DNA of 64,000 nucleotides from Solirubrobacter sp963724195 (GTDB lineage: Bacteria; Actinomycetota; Thermoleophilia; Solirubrobacterales; Solirubrobacteraceae), in contig CAVRTQ010000027.1 of assembly GCA_963724195.1 (NCBI GenBank), forward strand, positions 146,028 through 210,027. The letters run 5' to 3'. The notes beneath the pieces are model-generated. The model saw only the letters and a program-made list of their open reading frames with translations, was not told the DNA's origin and made no database searches. Numbering within the stretch: the stretch's first letter is position 1; each line of letters opens with the position of its first letter. This document shows positions 35,442-43,610 of the stretch, piece by piece. Position numbers and translations under genes: made by a program.

Positions 35442-36497
35442 TCCTCTCGGGGGGCAAGGGCACACGCCTGCGGCCGATCACCTACACGTCGGCCAAGCAA
35501 CTCGTCCCCGTCGCGAACAAGCCGGTCCTGTTCTACGGGATCGAGGCGATGGCGGCTGCGGGCATCCGTGAGGTCGGCATCATCATCGCGCCGGAGACCG
35601 GCGACGAGATCCGCGAGGTCGCCGGCGACGGCTCCCAGTTCGGCGTCGAGATCACGTACATCCCGCAGTCCGAGCCGCTCGGGCTCGCGCACGCCGTGCT
35701 GACCGCCGAGCCGTTCCTGGGCACGAGCCCGTTCGTCATGTACCTCGGCGACAACCTCCTGCAGGGCGGGATCGAGGACCTCGTGGCGGCGTTCCGCAAG
35801 AACCAGCCCGAGGCGCTGATCCTGCTCACCAAGGTCCCGGACCCGCAGAACTTCGGCGTCGCCGAACTGGCCGAGGACGGCAGCGTCACCCGTCTGGTGG
35901 AGAAGCCATCCGAGCCCGCGACCGACCTCGCGCTCGTCGGCGTCTACATGTTCACGCCGCGGATCCACGAGGCCGCGAAGTCGATCCAGCCCTCCGGCCG
36001 CGGCGAGCTGGAGATCACCGACGCCATCCAGTGGCTCGTCGACGCCGGTGCGCCCGTCGAGTCGCACGTCGTGCGCGGCTGGTGGAAGGACACCGGCCGG
36101 CTCGCGGACATGCTGGAAGCCAACCGCCTCATCCTCGAGACGGTCGAGCGCAAGGTGGACGGCGAGCTCGTCGACTCGACGATCGAAGGCCGTGTGGTGA
36201 TCGAAGCGGGCGCGGTGCTGGAGCGCAGCACCGTCCGCGGCCCGGCGATCATCGGCGCGGGCGCCCGGCTCATCGACGCCTACATCGGTCCGTACACCGC
36301 GATCGGCCGGCACTGCACGATCGATTCCGCCGAGGTCGAGCACTCGATCCTGCTCGAGAACTCGTCGGTCACGGGCCTGGACGGCCGGATGGAGTCCAGC
36401 CTGCTGGGCCGCGACGTGGTGATCGCCCGCGGGCCAGTCACAGCCGCGCGCCTACCGCTTCATGGTCGGCGACTCCAGCGAGATCGGGATTCTCTAG
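35420..36497 (+). CDS. rmlA: Glucose-1-phosphate thymidylyltransferase, long form (frameshifted)
   Basis: About 358 aa after repair. Nucleotidyltransferase signature LILSGGKGTRLRPITYTSAK, then VMYLGDNLLQGG with the metal-binding aspartate and LVEKPSEPATDLALVGVYMF. From about residue 245 a left-handed beta-helix of hexapeptide repeats (VVIEAGAVLERSTVRGPAII) marks the long form found in actinobacterial deoxysugar clusters. A surplus base near 36437 hides the true C-terminus; removing it gives RAYRFMVGDSSEIGIL and a stop at 36497. It makes dTDP-glucose, the substrate of RmlB at 25.7 kb. Confidence 0.93.
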
Positions 36498-37386
36498 GCA
36501 GCTCGCGACGCGAACCACGCGCCGCCGCCCAACGCCCGGTCGTAGCCCGACCAGGCTGAACCTTCAGGCAGCTCCTTCTCCAACCGGTCGAAGGAGCCCA
36601 GCCGACCGCCGAGGTTGTCCAGCATGTGGACCAACGTCGCCTCGCGCGTGCAGGGCACGACCGGCGAGCCGTGCTCGAGCTGGCCGTGGTGGCTCAGGAT
36701 GATGTGCAGCACGGCGACCGCGAGCTCGGACGGGAACCCGGGCAGGTCCTCGATGATCCGGCGCACCCGGTAGTACCCGAGCGGGATCTCGCCCTGGAGC
36801 TTGCCGAGGTCCGTCATGTCGATCGCCAACGGGTCCGACGTGTAGGCGTCCAGCTTGCCGATGTCGTGCAGCAGCGCGCCGGTGACCGCGACGTCGCGAT
36901 CGACGCCGCCGAACGTGGCGCTGATCGCGCTGAAACGCCCTGCGCCACCGTCAAGGAGTGCTCGAGCAGCCCGTGCCGGTAGGCCTGGTGGAAGCGCTTC
37001 GCGGCCGGCGCCTCGCGGAACTGCTCCCACGTCGGCGTGCCCACGCCGAACACACGGTCCAGGAGCCCGCGCAGGTGGTCGCACTGGATCGTCGCGATCA
37101 GCGCGCGCAGGTCGGCCTCCATCCGGTCCACGGGAATCCGCGGACCGTCGAGCAGATCGTCCAGGTCGTACTCGCCGGGCTCGGCGTCACGCACCGAGCG
37201 CACGGCGAGGCGCCCGCGCGGCTCCACGGTGCCGGCGACGCGCACGCACGACCCGGCCGCGATCTCGCACGGCGCGGCTTCCAGCGTGCCCGTCCGATCT
37301 CCGAGCACGACGCGCCGCGCGTCGCTCGCGCGGACCATCAGGACCTGATCGATCTCCTGCCCGGGTGTGAGGTCGCGGACGCGCAC
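36494..37386 (-). CDS. YhaM-like OB-fold/HD-domain 3'-5' exoribonuclease (frameshifted)
   Basis: About 297 aa. An N-terminal OB fold (RDLTPGQEIDQVLMVRASDA, GDRTGTLEAAPCEIAAGSCV) is followed by an HD hydrolase: YRHGLLEHSLTVAQGV in the first frame, then after a frame change near 36945 VTGALLHDIGKLDAY (HD pair) and LHIILSHHGQLEHGSP. This is the layout of YhaM/CBF1-type exonucleases. Unlike most breaks in this window, this one needs a missing base (or two extra). It overlaps the rmlA stop by 4 bp. Confidence 0.85.
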
Positions 37387-37425
37387 TGAGGGGTGAACCC
37401 TAGGTCCAGGGTCGGACGAAACCGT

Positions 37426-38106
37426 TCAGCGGGGCGCAGGCTGGCGGTACATCGGCGCCTGCGTCCCGCCGTAGAACGCCACGGCGCGCTTGCCCAGGGC
37501 GTTCGTGTCCCGCCGGTTGGAGACCGAGCTGTAGGCGATCGCGAAGCCCGGGATCATCTTGCCCGCGAGCTTCTTCGTCCCCGACTTGCTGACCATCTTG
37601 ACCAGCCTGGACGCGAGCGCCTCGTCGCGCTGAAGCTTGGAGCCGACGTAGTGCTCGGCGACCGTCTTCCCTGCCCCGTTCAACGCCACGCGGGCTCCCG
37701 CTGGGTCGTGGTACAGGCCCGTCAGGGCCAGCAGCTCGGCCGGCCGCATCGGGTCACGCGGGTCCCATCCGTACCCGCCCGCGATGAAGAACACCATCCG
37801 CGCCTGCAGCCACGCGAGCGCGACGAGGTCCGGCACGATCGTGAAGACGCCGCCGGCGCCCATCGCGGCGCCTTCGGCCGACGCGAGATGGGCATGACGT
37901 TTGCGCGCCATCTCTCCCATCGCCACCGGGTGCATCCCCATCACGTCGCGCTGCCGCTGGGCCCACGTGGCGGCCGGCGGTCCGAACGCATCGGCGGCCG
38001 CGAGGGCCAGATGTTCGGGCGCCCGTACCGGATCGTCCCGCAACCGCCCCAAGAGCGAGGCGGGCGGAGCGGTCGACTCGTCCGCGTCGCGCATTTCGTC
38101 CAACAT
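37426..38106 (-). CDS. EcsC-like protein
   Basis: 226 aa from ATG 38106. Core: AEGAAMGAGGVFTIVPDLVA, then ARMVFFIAGGYGWDPRDPMR and LLALTGLYHDPAGARVAL, the pattern of the EcsC family, whose members associate with membranes but have no settled function. A late GTKKLAGKMIPGFAIAYSSV glycine/hydrophobic segment also fits. It is divergent from the hydrolase gene across a perfect palindrome. Confidence 0.72.
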   Translation of the reverse strand: MLDEMRDADESTAPPASLLGRLRDDPVRAPEHLALAAADAFGPPAATWAQRQRDVMGMHPVAMGEMARKRHAHLASAEGAAMGAGGVFTIVPDLVALAWLQARMVFFIAGGYGWDPRDPMRPAELLALTGLYHDPAGARVALNGAGKTVAEHYVGSKLQRDEALASRLVKMVSKSGTKKLAGKMIPGFAIAYSSVSNRRDTNALGKRAVAFYGGTQAPMYRQPAPR

Positions 38107-38129
38107 AGTTGAAGCGGGTTGACACCGTG

Positions 38130-38146
38130 TCATCGGCTGCCGATGA
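38130..38146. promoter_or_regulatory. Perfect 8-bp palindrome between divergent genes
   Basis: TCATCGGC-T-GCCGATGA centred on a single base, 12 bp downstream of TTGACA (38119-38124) and directly before the hydrolase start. It looks like an operator for a dimeric regulator. The owner is unknown. Confidence 0.45.
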
Positions 38147-38998
38147 GTGGGTATGCCTCTACATATGTCCCCTGTCATCGAGCACCGCGTCGAGTTTGCA
38201 GGCCATGTGACGCGAGCGCTCGAGGTGGACGGTGAGGGACCCGGCATCGTCCTGCTGCACGGCTGGAACCACTCGGCCGACACGTGGCGCCCGCTCCTGA
38301 GTGAGCTCGCCGCGCGCGGACGGCGCGCGATCGCGGTGGACCTGCCCGGCTTCGGCGAGGCGACCCCGCTCGCGCCCGGCGCCCTGCTCCCGCAACTCGA
38401 CGCGTTCGCCGCCGAGCTCGTGACCGCGTGGGCGAACGGGAATCCCGTGGTGATCGCCGGCGCCTCGCTCGGAGGCCTGATCGCGCTGCGGCTCGCCGAA
38501 CACCCGGGCGAGCTCAAGCTCGCCGGCGTGGTCCCCGTCGCTCCCGACGGGCTCGAGGTGCCGTCCTGGTTCGACCCGATCGAGGAGGACCCGATCATCC
38601 GCCGGCTGCTCTCGCTGCCGGTGCCGGTGCCGGGCGAGCTCGTCCGGCGTGCGCAGCGCGGGGCGCACCGCGGCATCGCGTTCAGCGACGCGCAGCACGC
38701 GATCGTGGAGACGTTCGGTCGCAGCGGCGAGGCCCGCGCGGACGTCGCCGCGCTGCTCGAGTCCGGCCGCAAGCTCGCACCCGAGCTGCTCAACGCGCCG
38801 TTCGATCTGGTCGGGATCCGCTGTCCGGTGCTGCTGGTGTGGGGCGCCTACGACCGCGGGCTCCCGCACAGCGACGCGCGGATGGCGTTCGACGCGCTGC
38901 CCACCACGCAGGTCGAGTTGATCGAGGGTTGCGGCCACCAGCCCCAGCTCGAGGCCACCGGTCGTCTGGCGGAGCTGCTGCTCCCCTTCGGCAGATAA
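38147..38998 (+). CDS. Alpha/beta-hydrolase
   Basis: 283 aa from GTG 38147; ATG 38153 and 38165 are equally plausible. Oxyanion motif LLHGWNHSADTW, nucleophile elbow AGASLGGLIALRLAEH (serine in GASLGG), acid in VWGAYDRGLPH and histidine in EGCGHQPQLE. The lid region is about 90 residues. It belongs to the epoxide hydrolase/esterase branch; substrate unknown. No signal peptide. Confidence 0.88.
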   Translation: MGMPLHMSPVIEHRVEFAGHVTRALEVDGEGPGIVLLHGWNHSADTWRPLLSELAARGRRAIAVDLPGFGEATPLAPGALLPQLDAFAAELVTAWANGNPVVIAGASLGGLIALRLAEHPGELKLAGVVPVAPDGLEVPSWFDPIEEDPIIRRLLSLPVPVPGELVRRAQRGAHRGIAFSDAQHAIVETFGRSGEARADVAALLESGRKLAPELLNAPFDLVGIRCPVLLVWGAYDRGLPHSDARMAFDALPTTQVELIEGCGHQPQLEATGRLAELLLPFGR

Positions 38999-39034
38999 GT
39001 TGCAACGGTTCGGGTCCGGCTAGGCTTTTCGCTC

Positions 39035-40018
39035 ATGCGCCGGACCTTGCTGCTGCTCTCCGCTTCGTTCCTCCTGATCGCTCCGACGGCGTCTGCGCAG
39101 GAGAAGCGCATCGCCCCGGGTGTGGCCGCGGCCGGTATCGACGTCTCGGGCCTGACGCTGCCCGAGGCGACGAACAGGATCGCCTTCCTGGCGAACACGC
39201 ACATGAACAGCCCACTGTCCTCGCGTGTCGCGGGCCGTCGCTTCCTGATGCGCCCGAAGGAAGTCGACTTCAAGTTCGACGCGGCCAAGAGTGCCCGGCG
39301 CGCGTACAACGCCGGCGCCATCGCCGCGGGCGCGCCGGTGAACGTGCCGCTGTACGTGAAGTTCAAGGTCGCCAAGGTCCGCACGTACGTCGACAAGGTC
39401 GAGAAGGGCATCGCCCGCGCCCCGCGTGACGCGCGGGTGGACATCAAGCTGACCAAGATCGCCAAGATCGCGCACCGCGACGGGCGCACGATCGACAAGC
39501 AGGCGCTCGAGGCGTCCGTCATCGCGACGCTGAGCGATCCGGCCGCCGTCCGCAAGCTCACCCCGGCGCTCGTGGCCACCAAGCCCAAGATCACGACGGG
39601 CAGCCTGGCCAAGGCCTACGGGACGATCGTCACGATCGACCGTGGCAACTTCAAGCTCCGCCTGTTCAAGAACCTGAAGCTGTCGAAGACCTACGGGGTG
39701 GCTGTCGGCGCGCCAGGTTACGCCACGCCCACCGGCCGCTACACGATCGCCAACAAGGCCGTGAACCCGGCCTGGACGGCGCCCGACTCGCCGTGGGCCG
39801 GTGCCTACCGCAACGAGGTCGTGCCCGGGGGCAGCGCCGAGAATCCCTTGAAGGCGCGCTGGTTGGGCATCGTCGGCGGCGTGGGCATCCACGGCACCGG
39901 CGCCCCGGGCTCGATCGGCTCGCGGGCTTCGCACGGCTGCATCCGCATGACCGTGCCGGACGTGATCGACCTGTATCCGCGCGTGCCGGTCGGCTCGCCG
40001 GTCTTGATCGGAAACTGA
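39035..40018 (+). CDS. L,D-transpeptidase (YkuD) with signal peptide
   Basis: 327 aa. Signal peptide MRRTLLLLSASFLLIAPTASA. Residues 28-190 form a peptidoglycan-binding-like region (APGVAAAGIDVSGLTLPEA, as in YoaR/G5-type domains). The C-terminal YkuD domain has AVGAPGYATPTGRYTIANK and catalytic GVGIHGTGAPGSIGSRASHG followed by CIRM (His and Cys). It cross-links peptidoglycan 3-3 or attaches proteins outside the membrane. TAGGCT lies 8 bases before the ATG with no Shine-Dalgarno. Confidence 0.92.
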   Translation: MRRTLLLLSASFLLIAPTASAQEKRIAPGVAAAGIDVSGLTLPEATNRIAFLANTHMNSPLSSRVAGRRFLMRPKEVDFKFDAAKSARRAYNAGAIAAGAPVNVPLYVKFKVAKVRTYVDKVEKGIARAPRDARVDIKLTKIAKIAHRDGRTIDKQALEASVIATLSDPAAVRKLTPALVATKPKITTGSLAKAYGTIVTIDRGNFKLRLFKNLKLSKTYGVAVGAPGYATPTGRYTIANKAVNPAWTAPDSPWAGAYRNEVVPGGSAENPLKARWLGIVGGVGIHGTGAPGSIGSRASHGCIRMTVPDVIDLYPRVPVGSPVLIGN

Positions 40019-40056
40019 CCGCACAGGTCCTCGCGGCCGGATAGGGTCGCGCAACC

Positions 40057-41214
40057 ATGCAGGAATTGCAGACGGAAGTGGACCGCCTCGCGGAGATGGC
40101 GCAGGCGGAGGGACGGCTCGGGCTGGACACGGAGTTCATGCCCGAGGGTCGGTATCGGCCCCTGCTCTGCCTGGTGCAGATCGTGGTCGGCGAGCACGTC
40201 GAGGTGTTGGACCCGCTGACGCAGACCTTCGACCCGACGCCGCTCGCGGAGATCCTCGCGGACCCGGCGATCGAGATCGTGCTCCACGCCGGGCGCCAGG
40301 ATGTGGCGATCCTGCGCCGCGAGTGGAAGACGACGTTCACGAACGTCTTCGACACGCAGGTCGCGGCCGGCTTCGCGGGCTTCTCGGCCCAGGCGGGTTA
40401 CAACGGCCTGCTCCACGACGTCCTGCGCATCCGGCTCGCGAAGACGGCCAGCTTCACCCGCTGGGACGCGCGCCCGCTGACGGAGGAGCAGATCTCCTAC
40501 GCGCGCGGCGACGTCGAGCACCTGATGCCGCTCGCGGACGACATCCAGGCGCGGCTCACCGACCGCGGCCGGCTCGAGTGGGCGCGCGAGGAGTGCGTCG
40601 CGATCGCGGAGGCCACCGACGAGCGTGACCCGATGGAGGTCTGGCGCCGGCTCCCGCGCGTGAGCGGGCTGGACCCGAAGGAACGCGCCGTCGCGCAGGC
40701 CATCACGGCCTGGCGCGAGCGCACCGCCGCCGCCGAGGACCGCCCGGTCGGCGCCGTGCTGCGCGACCCGACCGTGGTCGAGCTGGCCAAGCGCCAGCCC
40801 TCCGGCCGCCGCGACCTGGCGCAGATCCGGGGCATCACGCCGGACGTGGTGCGCCGCCGCGGCGACGACGTGATCGCGGCGATCGAGGTCGGCCGCAACG
40901 CGGAGCCGATCAAGCTCGAGGAGGGCGACCGCTCGCCCACCGAGGCCGTCGACGGCCCGACGATCGCGCTCGCCGAGTCGCTGGTGCGCACGCGCGCGCA
41001 GGAGGCCGGGCTGGCCTACGAGCTGATCGCGGCCCGCGCGGACCTCTCACCGATCGTGGTCGCCTCCCGCCGCAAGCAGGCCGAGCCGGACGTCCGCACG
41101 CTGCGCGGCTGGCGCCGGGAGCTCGTCGGCGACGAGCTGCTCGAGCTGCTGGCGGGGCGCCGGACGATGCACGTCGGCCAGGGCGGCCGCGTCACCGTCA
41201 CCCCCGTGGACTGA
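40057..41214 (+). CDS. rnd: Ribonuclease D
   Basis: 385 aa. DEDD exonuclease domain: GLDTEFMPEGRYRPLLCLVQ (D and E), VLHAGRQDVAILRR (D) and ISYARGDVEHLMPLAD (Y and D). A first HRDC domain follows (SGLDPKERAVAQAITAWRER) and a second helical region ends the protein. It trims 3' ends of tRNA and other structured RNAs. TAGGGT lies 9 bases before the ATG; no Shine-Dalgarno. It overlaps the convergent TetR gene by 17 bp. Confidence 0.93.
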   Translation: MQELQTEVDRLAEMAQAEGRLGLDTEFMPEGRYRPLLCLVQIVVGEHVEVLDPLTQTFDPTPLAEILADPAIEIVLHAGRQDVAILRREWKTTFTNVFDTQVAAGFAGFSAQAGYNGLLHDVLRIRLAKTASFTRWDARPLTEEQISYARGDVEHLMPLADDIQARLTDRGRLEWAREECVAIAEATDERDPMEVWRRLPRVSGLDPKERAVAQAITAWRERTAAAEDRPVGAVLRDPTVVELAKRQPSGRRDLAQIRGITPDVVRRRGDDVIAAIEVGRNAEPIKLEEGDRSPTEAVDGPTIALAESLVRTRAQEAGLAYELIAARADLSPIVVASRRKQAEPDVRTLRGWRRELVGDELLELLAGRRTMHVGQGGRVTVTPVD

Positions 41215-41779
41215 GCCCGAGCATCACGGTGTTGAGCAGCTCGACCGGGTCGCCGAACGCGGCCTCGTCGCCGCCCCCGATGATCAGCCGGTAGATGAAC
41301 GGGCCGACCATCAGGTCGACCGCCACCTCCGTGCTCACCTCCTCGCGGATCTCGCCGCGCGCCTTGGCGCGCTCGACGATCGCGCGCACCACGCGCCGGC
41401 GCGGCTCCACGAGGTGCTCGTGGAACAGCGCGTGCATCTCCGGCTCGCCGACGACCTCGCTCAGGAGCCGCGGCATCAGCGTGAGCGCCCCCGTCCGGGC
41501 CGCGCCCTGCAGGACGCGCTGCGCGGTGGCCGCGAAGTCGCCCTGCAGCGAGCCGGTGTCGTCGGGCAGCGGGATGTCGGAGTTCAGGTGCACGATGGCC
41601 GCCGCCACGAGCTCCTCCTTGGAGCCGTAGCGGCGGTAGATCGTCGCCTTGCCGACGCCGGAGCGCTCGCGGACCTTCTCCATCGTCAGCGCGCGGTAGC
41701 CGCTCTCGGCCATCAGCTCGAGCGTGGCTTGCAGGATGGCCTCGTCCGCCTCGGCGCTCCGAGGCCGTCCCCCGCTCAA
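41198..41779 (-). CDS. TetR-family repressor
   Basis: 193 aa, probable TTG start at 41779 overlapping the MFS stop (TTGA). The DNA-binding domain reads ILQATLELMAESGYRALTME and RSGVGKATIYRRYGSKEELV, a canonical TetR helix-turn-helix. The C-terminal ligand domain resembles the TetR_C_11 type (AARTGALTLMPRLLSEVVGE). It is co-transcribed after the efflux gene, which it most likely represses through the repeated operators at 43264-43336. Confidence 0.9.
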   Translation of the reverse strand: MSGGRPRSAEADEAILQATLELMAESGYRALTMEKVRERSGVGKATIYRRYGSKEELVAAAIVHLNSDIPLPDDTGSLQGDFAATAQRVLQGAARTGALTLMPRLLSEVVGEPEMHALFHEHLVEPRRRVVRAIVERAKARGEIREEVSTEVAVDLMVGPFIYRLIIGGGDEAAFGDPVELLNTVMLGLSPRG

Positions 41780-43287
41780 GCGGCCACGACCTCGCCGGCG
41801 CGCACGCGCTGCTCGCCCGGCAGGAACACGGCCGCGATCAGCGCGCCCGCGAGGGCCACGCCGACGGCGACCAGCGTCGCCGTCTGCATCCCGTTCACGA
41901 ACGCCTCCTGCCCGGCGGCGATCAGCTGCGGGTTGCCCGTCGCGAGCGCGCCCGCGAGCGAGTCGCGCGCCATCTCGGGGGCCCCCGCGATCGAGTCCAT
42001 GTCTCCACGGTAGCCGCTGGCCAGGAGCGATCCGAGCACCGCGATCCCGAGCGCGCCGCCCGCGACGCGCGTGGTGTCGTTGATCGCCGAGCCGACGCTC
42101 ATCTTGGCCTCGGGCAGCACGCTCATGATCGCGTCGGTGGCGGGCGCCATCGCCGTCCCGATGCCGTAGCCGAGCAGCACGAGCGCGGCGGCGATCAGCC
42201 CGTAGCCCGACGTCGCGTCGGCCAGGGAGATCAGGAACATGCCGCCCGCGACGAACACGAGCCCGAGCGGGACGACGATCCGCAGCCCGAGCTTCTCGGT
42301 CAGCTTCGTCGAGGACGGCCCCGCGAACACGAGGCCGGCGGCGACCGGCAGCGTCTTGATGCCGGCGTCCAGCGCGTCGTAGCCGCGCACCATCTGCATG
42401 TACTGGGTGAGGAAGAAGATCATCCCGAACAGGGCGAAGAAGGCCAGCGAGATCGCGGCGCTGGACGCCGTGAAGCGCGGGTTGCGGAACAGCTCCATGT
42501 CGAGCATCGGGGACGGCGCGCGCCGCTCCCAGGCGACGAACGCGATGCCGACGGTGAGCGCGACCGCGAAGGCCGCGAGGACGCCGCTGTCGGTCCAGCC
42601 GCGGGCGGGCGCCTCGATCAGGCCCCAGATCAGCGTCGTCAGCGCGGCGAAGGAGAGCGTGAAGCCGCGCAGGTCGAGCTTCGGGGCACTCGCATCGAGG
42701 CTCTCGGGCACGAGCCAGCGCCCGGCGACCAGCGCCCCGGCCACGATCGGGAGGTTCACGAGGAAGATCCAGGCCCAGCTCGTGTGCTCGATCAGCCAGC
42801 CACCCGCGACCGGGCCGATCGCGATGCCGATGCCGGAGACCCCGGCCCAGATGCCGATCGCCTTCGCGCGCTCGTGCGCGGGGAAGCTCGCCACGAGGAT
42901 CGAGAGCGTGGACGGCATGATGAACGCGCCGCCGACGCCCATGAGCGCGCGCATGACGATCAGCAGCTCCGGGCTGGTGGCGAGCGCGGAGCCGAGTGAA
43001 CCGAGGCCGAAGACGGCCAGGCCGAAGGTCAGCGCGCGCTTGCGGCCGAAGCGGTCGCCGAGCGAGCCGGCGGTCAGCAGCACACCCGCGAACACGAGCA
43101 TGTACACGTCGACGATCCACTGCAGCTGCGAGGAGGACGCGTCGAGATCGCGCTGGAGCGTGGGCAGCGCGACGTTGAGGATCGTGTTGTCGAGCCCGAT
43201 CACGAGCAGCGACAGGCAGAGGACGGCGAGCGTCCACCAGCGGCGGGGGTCGAGCGCTTCGCTCGAAACGAGACTGTTCCGTTTCAT
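41776..43287 (-). CDS. DHA2-family (EmrB/QacA) drug efflux MFS transporter
   Basis: 503 aa, 14 predicted membrane helices. LAVLCLSLLVIGLDNTILNV carries motif D1 (LDxTIVNVA), GSLGDRFGRKRALTFGLAVF motif A and the GVGGAFIMPSTLSILVASFP region motif B/C. Such pumps export hydrophobic cations and dyes by proton antiport. The start codon lies inside one copy of a repeated operator. The TetR gene is coupled downstream. Confidence 0.93.
   Translation of the reverse strand: MKRNSLVSSEALDPRRWWTLAVLCLSLLVIGLDNTILNVALPTLQRDLDASSSQLQWIVDVYMLVFAGVLLTAGSLGDRFGRKRALTFGLAVFGLGSLGSALATSPELLIVMRALMGVGGAFIMPSTLSILVASFPAHERAKAIGIWAGVSGIGIAIGPVAGGWLIEHTSWAWIFLVNLPIVAGALVAGRWLVPESLDASAPKLDLRGFTLSFAALTTLIWGLIEAPARGWTDSGVLAAFAVALTVGIAFVAWERRAPSPMLDMELFRNPRFTASSAAISLAFFALFGMIFFLTQYMQMVRGYDALDAGIKTLPVAAGLVFAGPSSTKLTEKLGLRIVVPLGLVFVAGGMFLISLADATSGYGLIAAALVLLGYGIGTAMAPATDAIMSVLPEAKMSVGSAINDTTRVAGGALGIAVLGSLLASGYRGDMDSIAGAPEMARDSLAGALATGNPQLIAAGQEAFVNGMQTATLVAVGVALAGALIAAVFLPGEQRVRAGEVVAA
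43264..43287. promoter_or_regulatory. TetR operator, copy 1 (over start codon)
   Basis: CGAAACG-AGACTGTTCC-GTTTCAT. The central 21 bp GAAAC...GTTTC are a dyad with six matching outer pairs. The same sequence recurs 49 bp away as copy 2. It covers the first codons of the efflux gene, so binding would block initiation. Confidence 0.7.
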
Positions 43288-43312
43288 AACGCGAAGGTAC
43301 CGCCGCGAGATA

Positions 43313-43336
43313 CGAAACGCAACCGTTCCGTCTCGA
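43313..43336. promoter_or_regulatory. TetR operator, copy 2 (promoter region)
   Basis: CGAAACG-CAACCGTTCC-GTCTCGA, matching copy 1 at 18 of 24 positions, including CGAAACG and GTTCCGT. It lies 26 bp upstream of the efflux-gene start, where the promoter must be. Confidence 0.7.
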
Positions 43337-43457
43337 TACTCGTGCTAGCCGTACCGTCCCGCCGCTTAATGAGTCGCTGGGGAAGCCCTTAGGGAAGTTT
43401 GAGGCTCGACTTACCGGTTCCTTGAGGAAGGGGTCCACCATGGGTTTCGTGATCAAC

Positions 43458-43588
43458 GTCGTGGCCGACACCCTCCCGACCCCTCTGGCCACGACAGCGT
43501 GCGCGCCTCGACCCCTCTCCTGAGGCGCGGACAACCCTCATAACGCCGCGGCGCCCGGAACCCCTCTCCTCCGAGCGTCGCGGCGTTA
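43458..43588 (+). ncRNA. Candidate small RNA: three stems with C-rich loops
   Basis: Three consecutive hairpins. H1: GTCGTGGCC (43458-43466) with GGCCACGAC (43487-43495), 20-base loop ending GACCCCTCT. H2: CGCGCCTC (43502-43509) with GAGGCGCG (43522-43529), loop GACCCCTCTCCT. H3: TAACGCCGCG (43541-43550) with CGCGGCGTTA (43579-43588), extended inside by GCGC/GCGT and CGG/CCG, loop AACCCCTCTCCT (43559-43570). All arms pair perfectly and the loops repeat one motif complementary to Shine-Dalgarno sequences. This resembles the architecture of C-rich-loop sRNAs such as actinobacterial 6C RNA, but has three stems. No protein gene of either strand uses the region convincingly; a 27-codon frame (43440-43523) overlaps H1-H2. 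Confidence 0.7.
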
Positions 43589-43610
43589 CCTCTTTAAGGA
43601 CTCTCTACCC

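Noticed and set aside
43440..43523. 27-codon frame with a possible Shine-Dalgarno (GAGGAAGGGG)
   Set aside because: It overlaps hairpins 1 and 2 of the candidate RNA. The perfect stems and repeated loops explain the sequence better. It could still be a leader or dual-function peptide.
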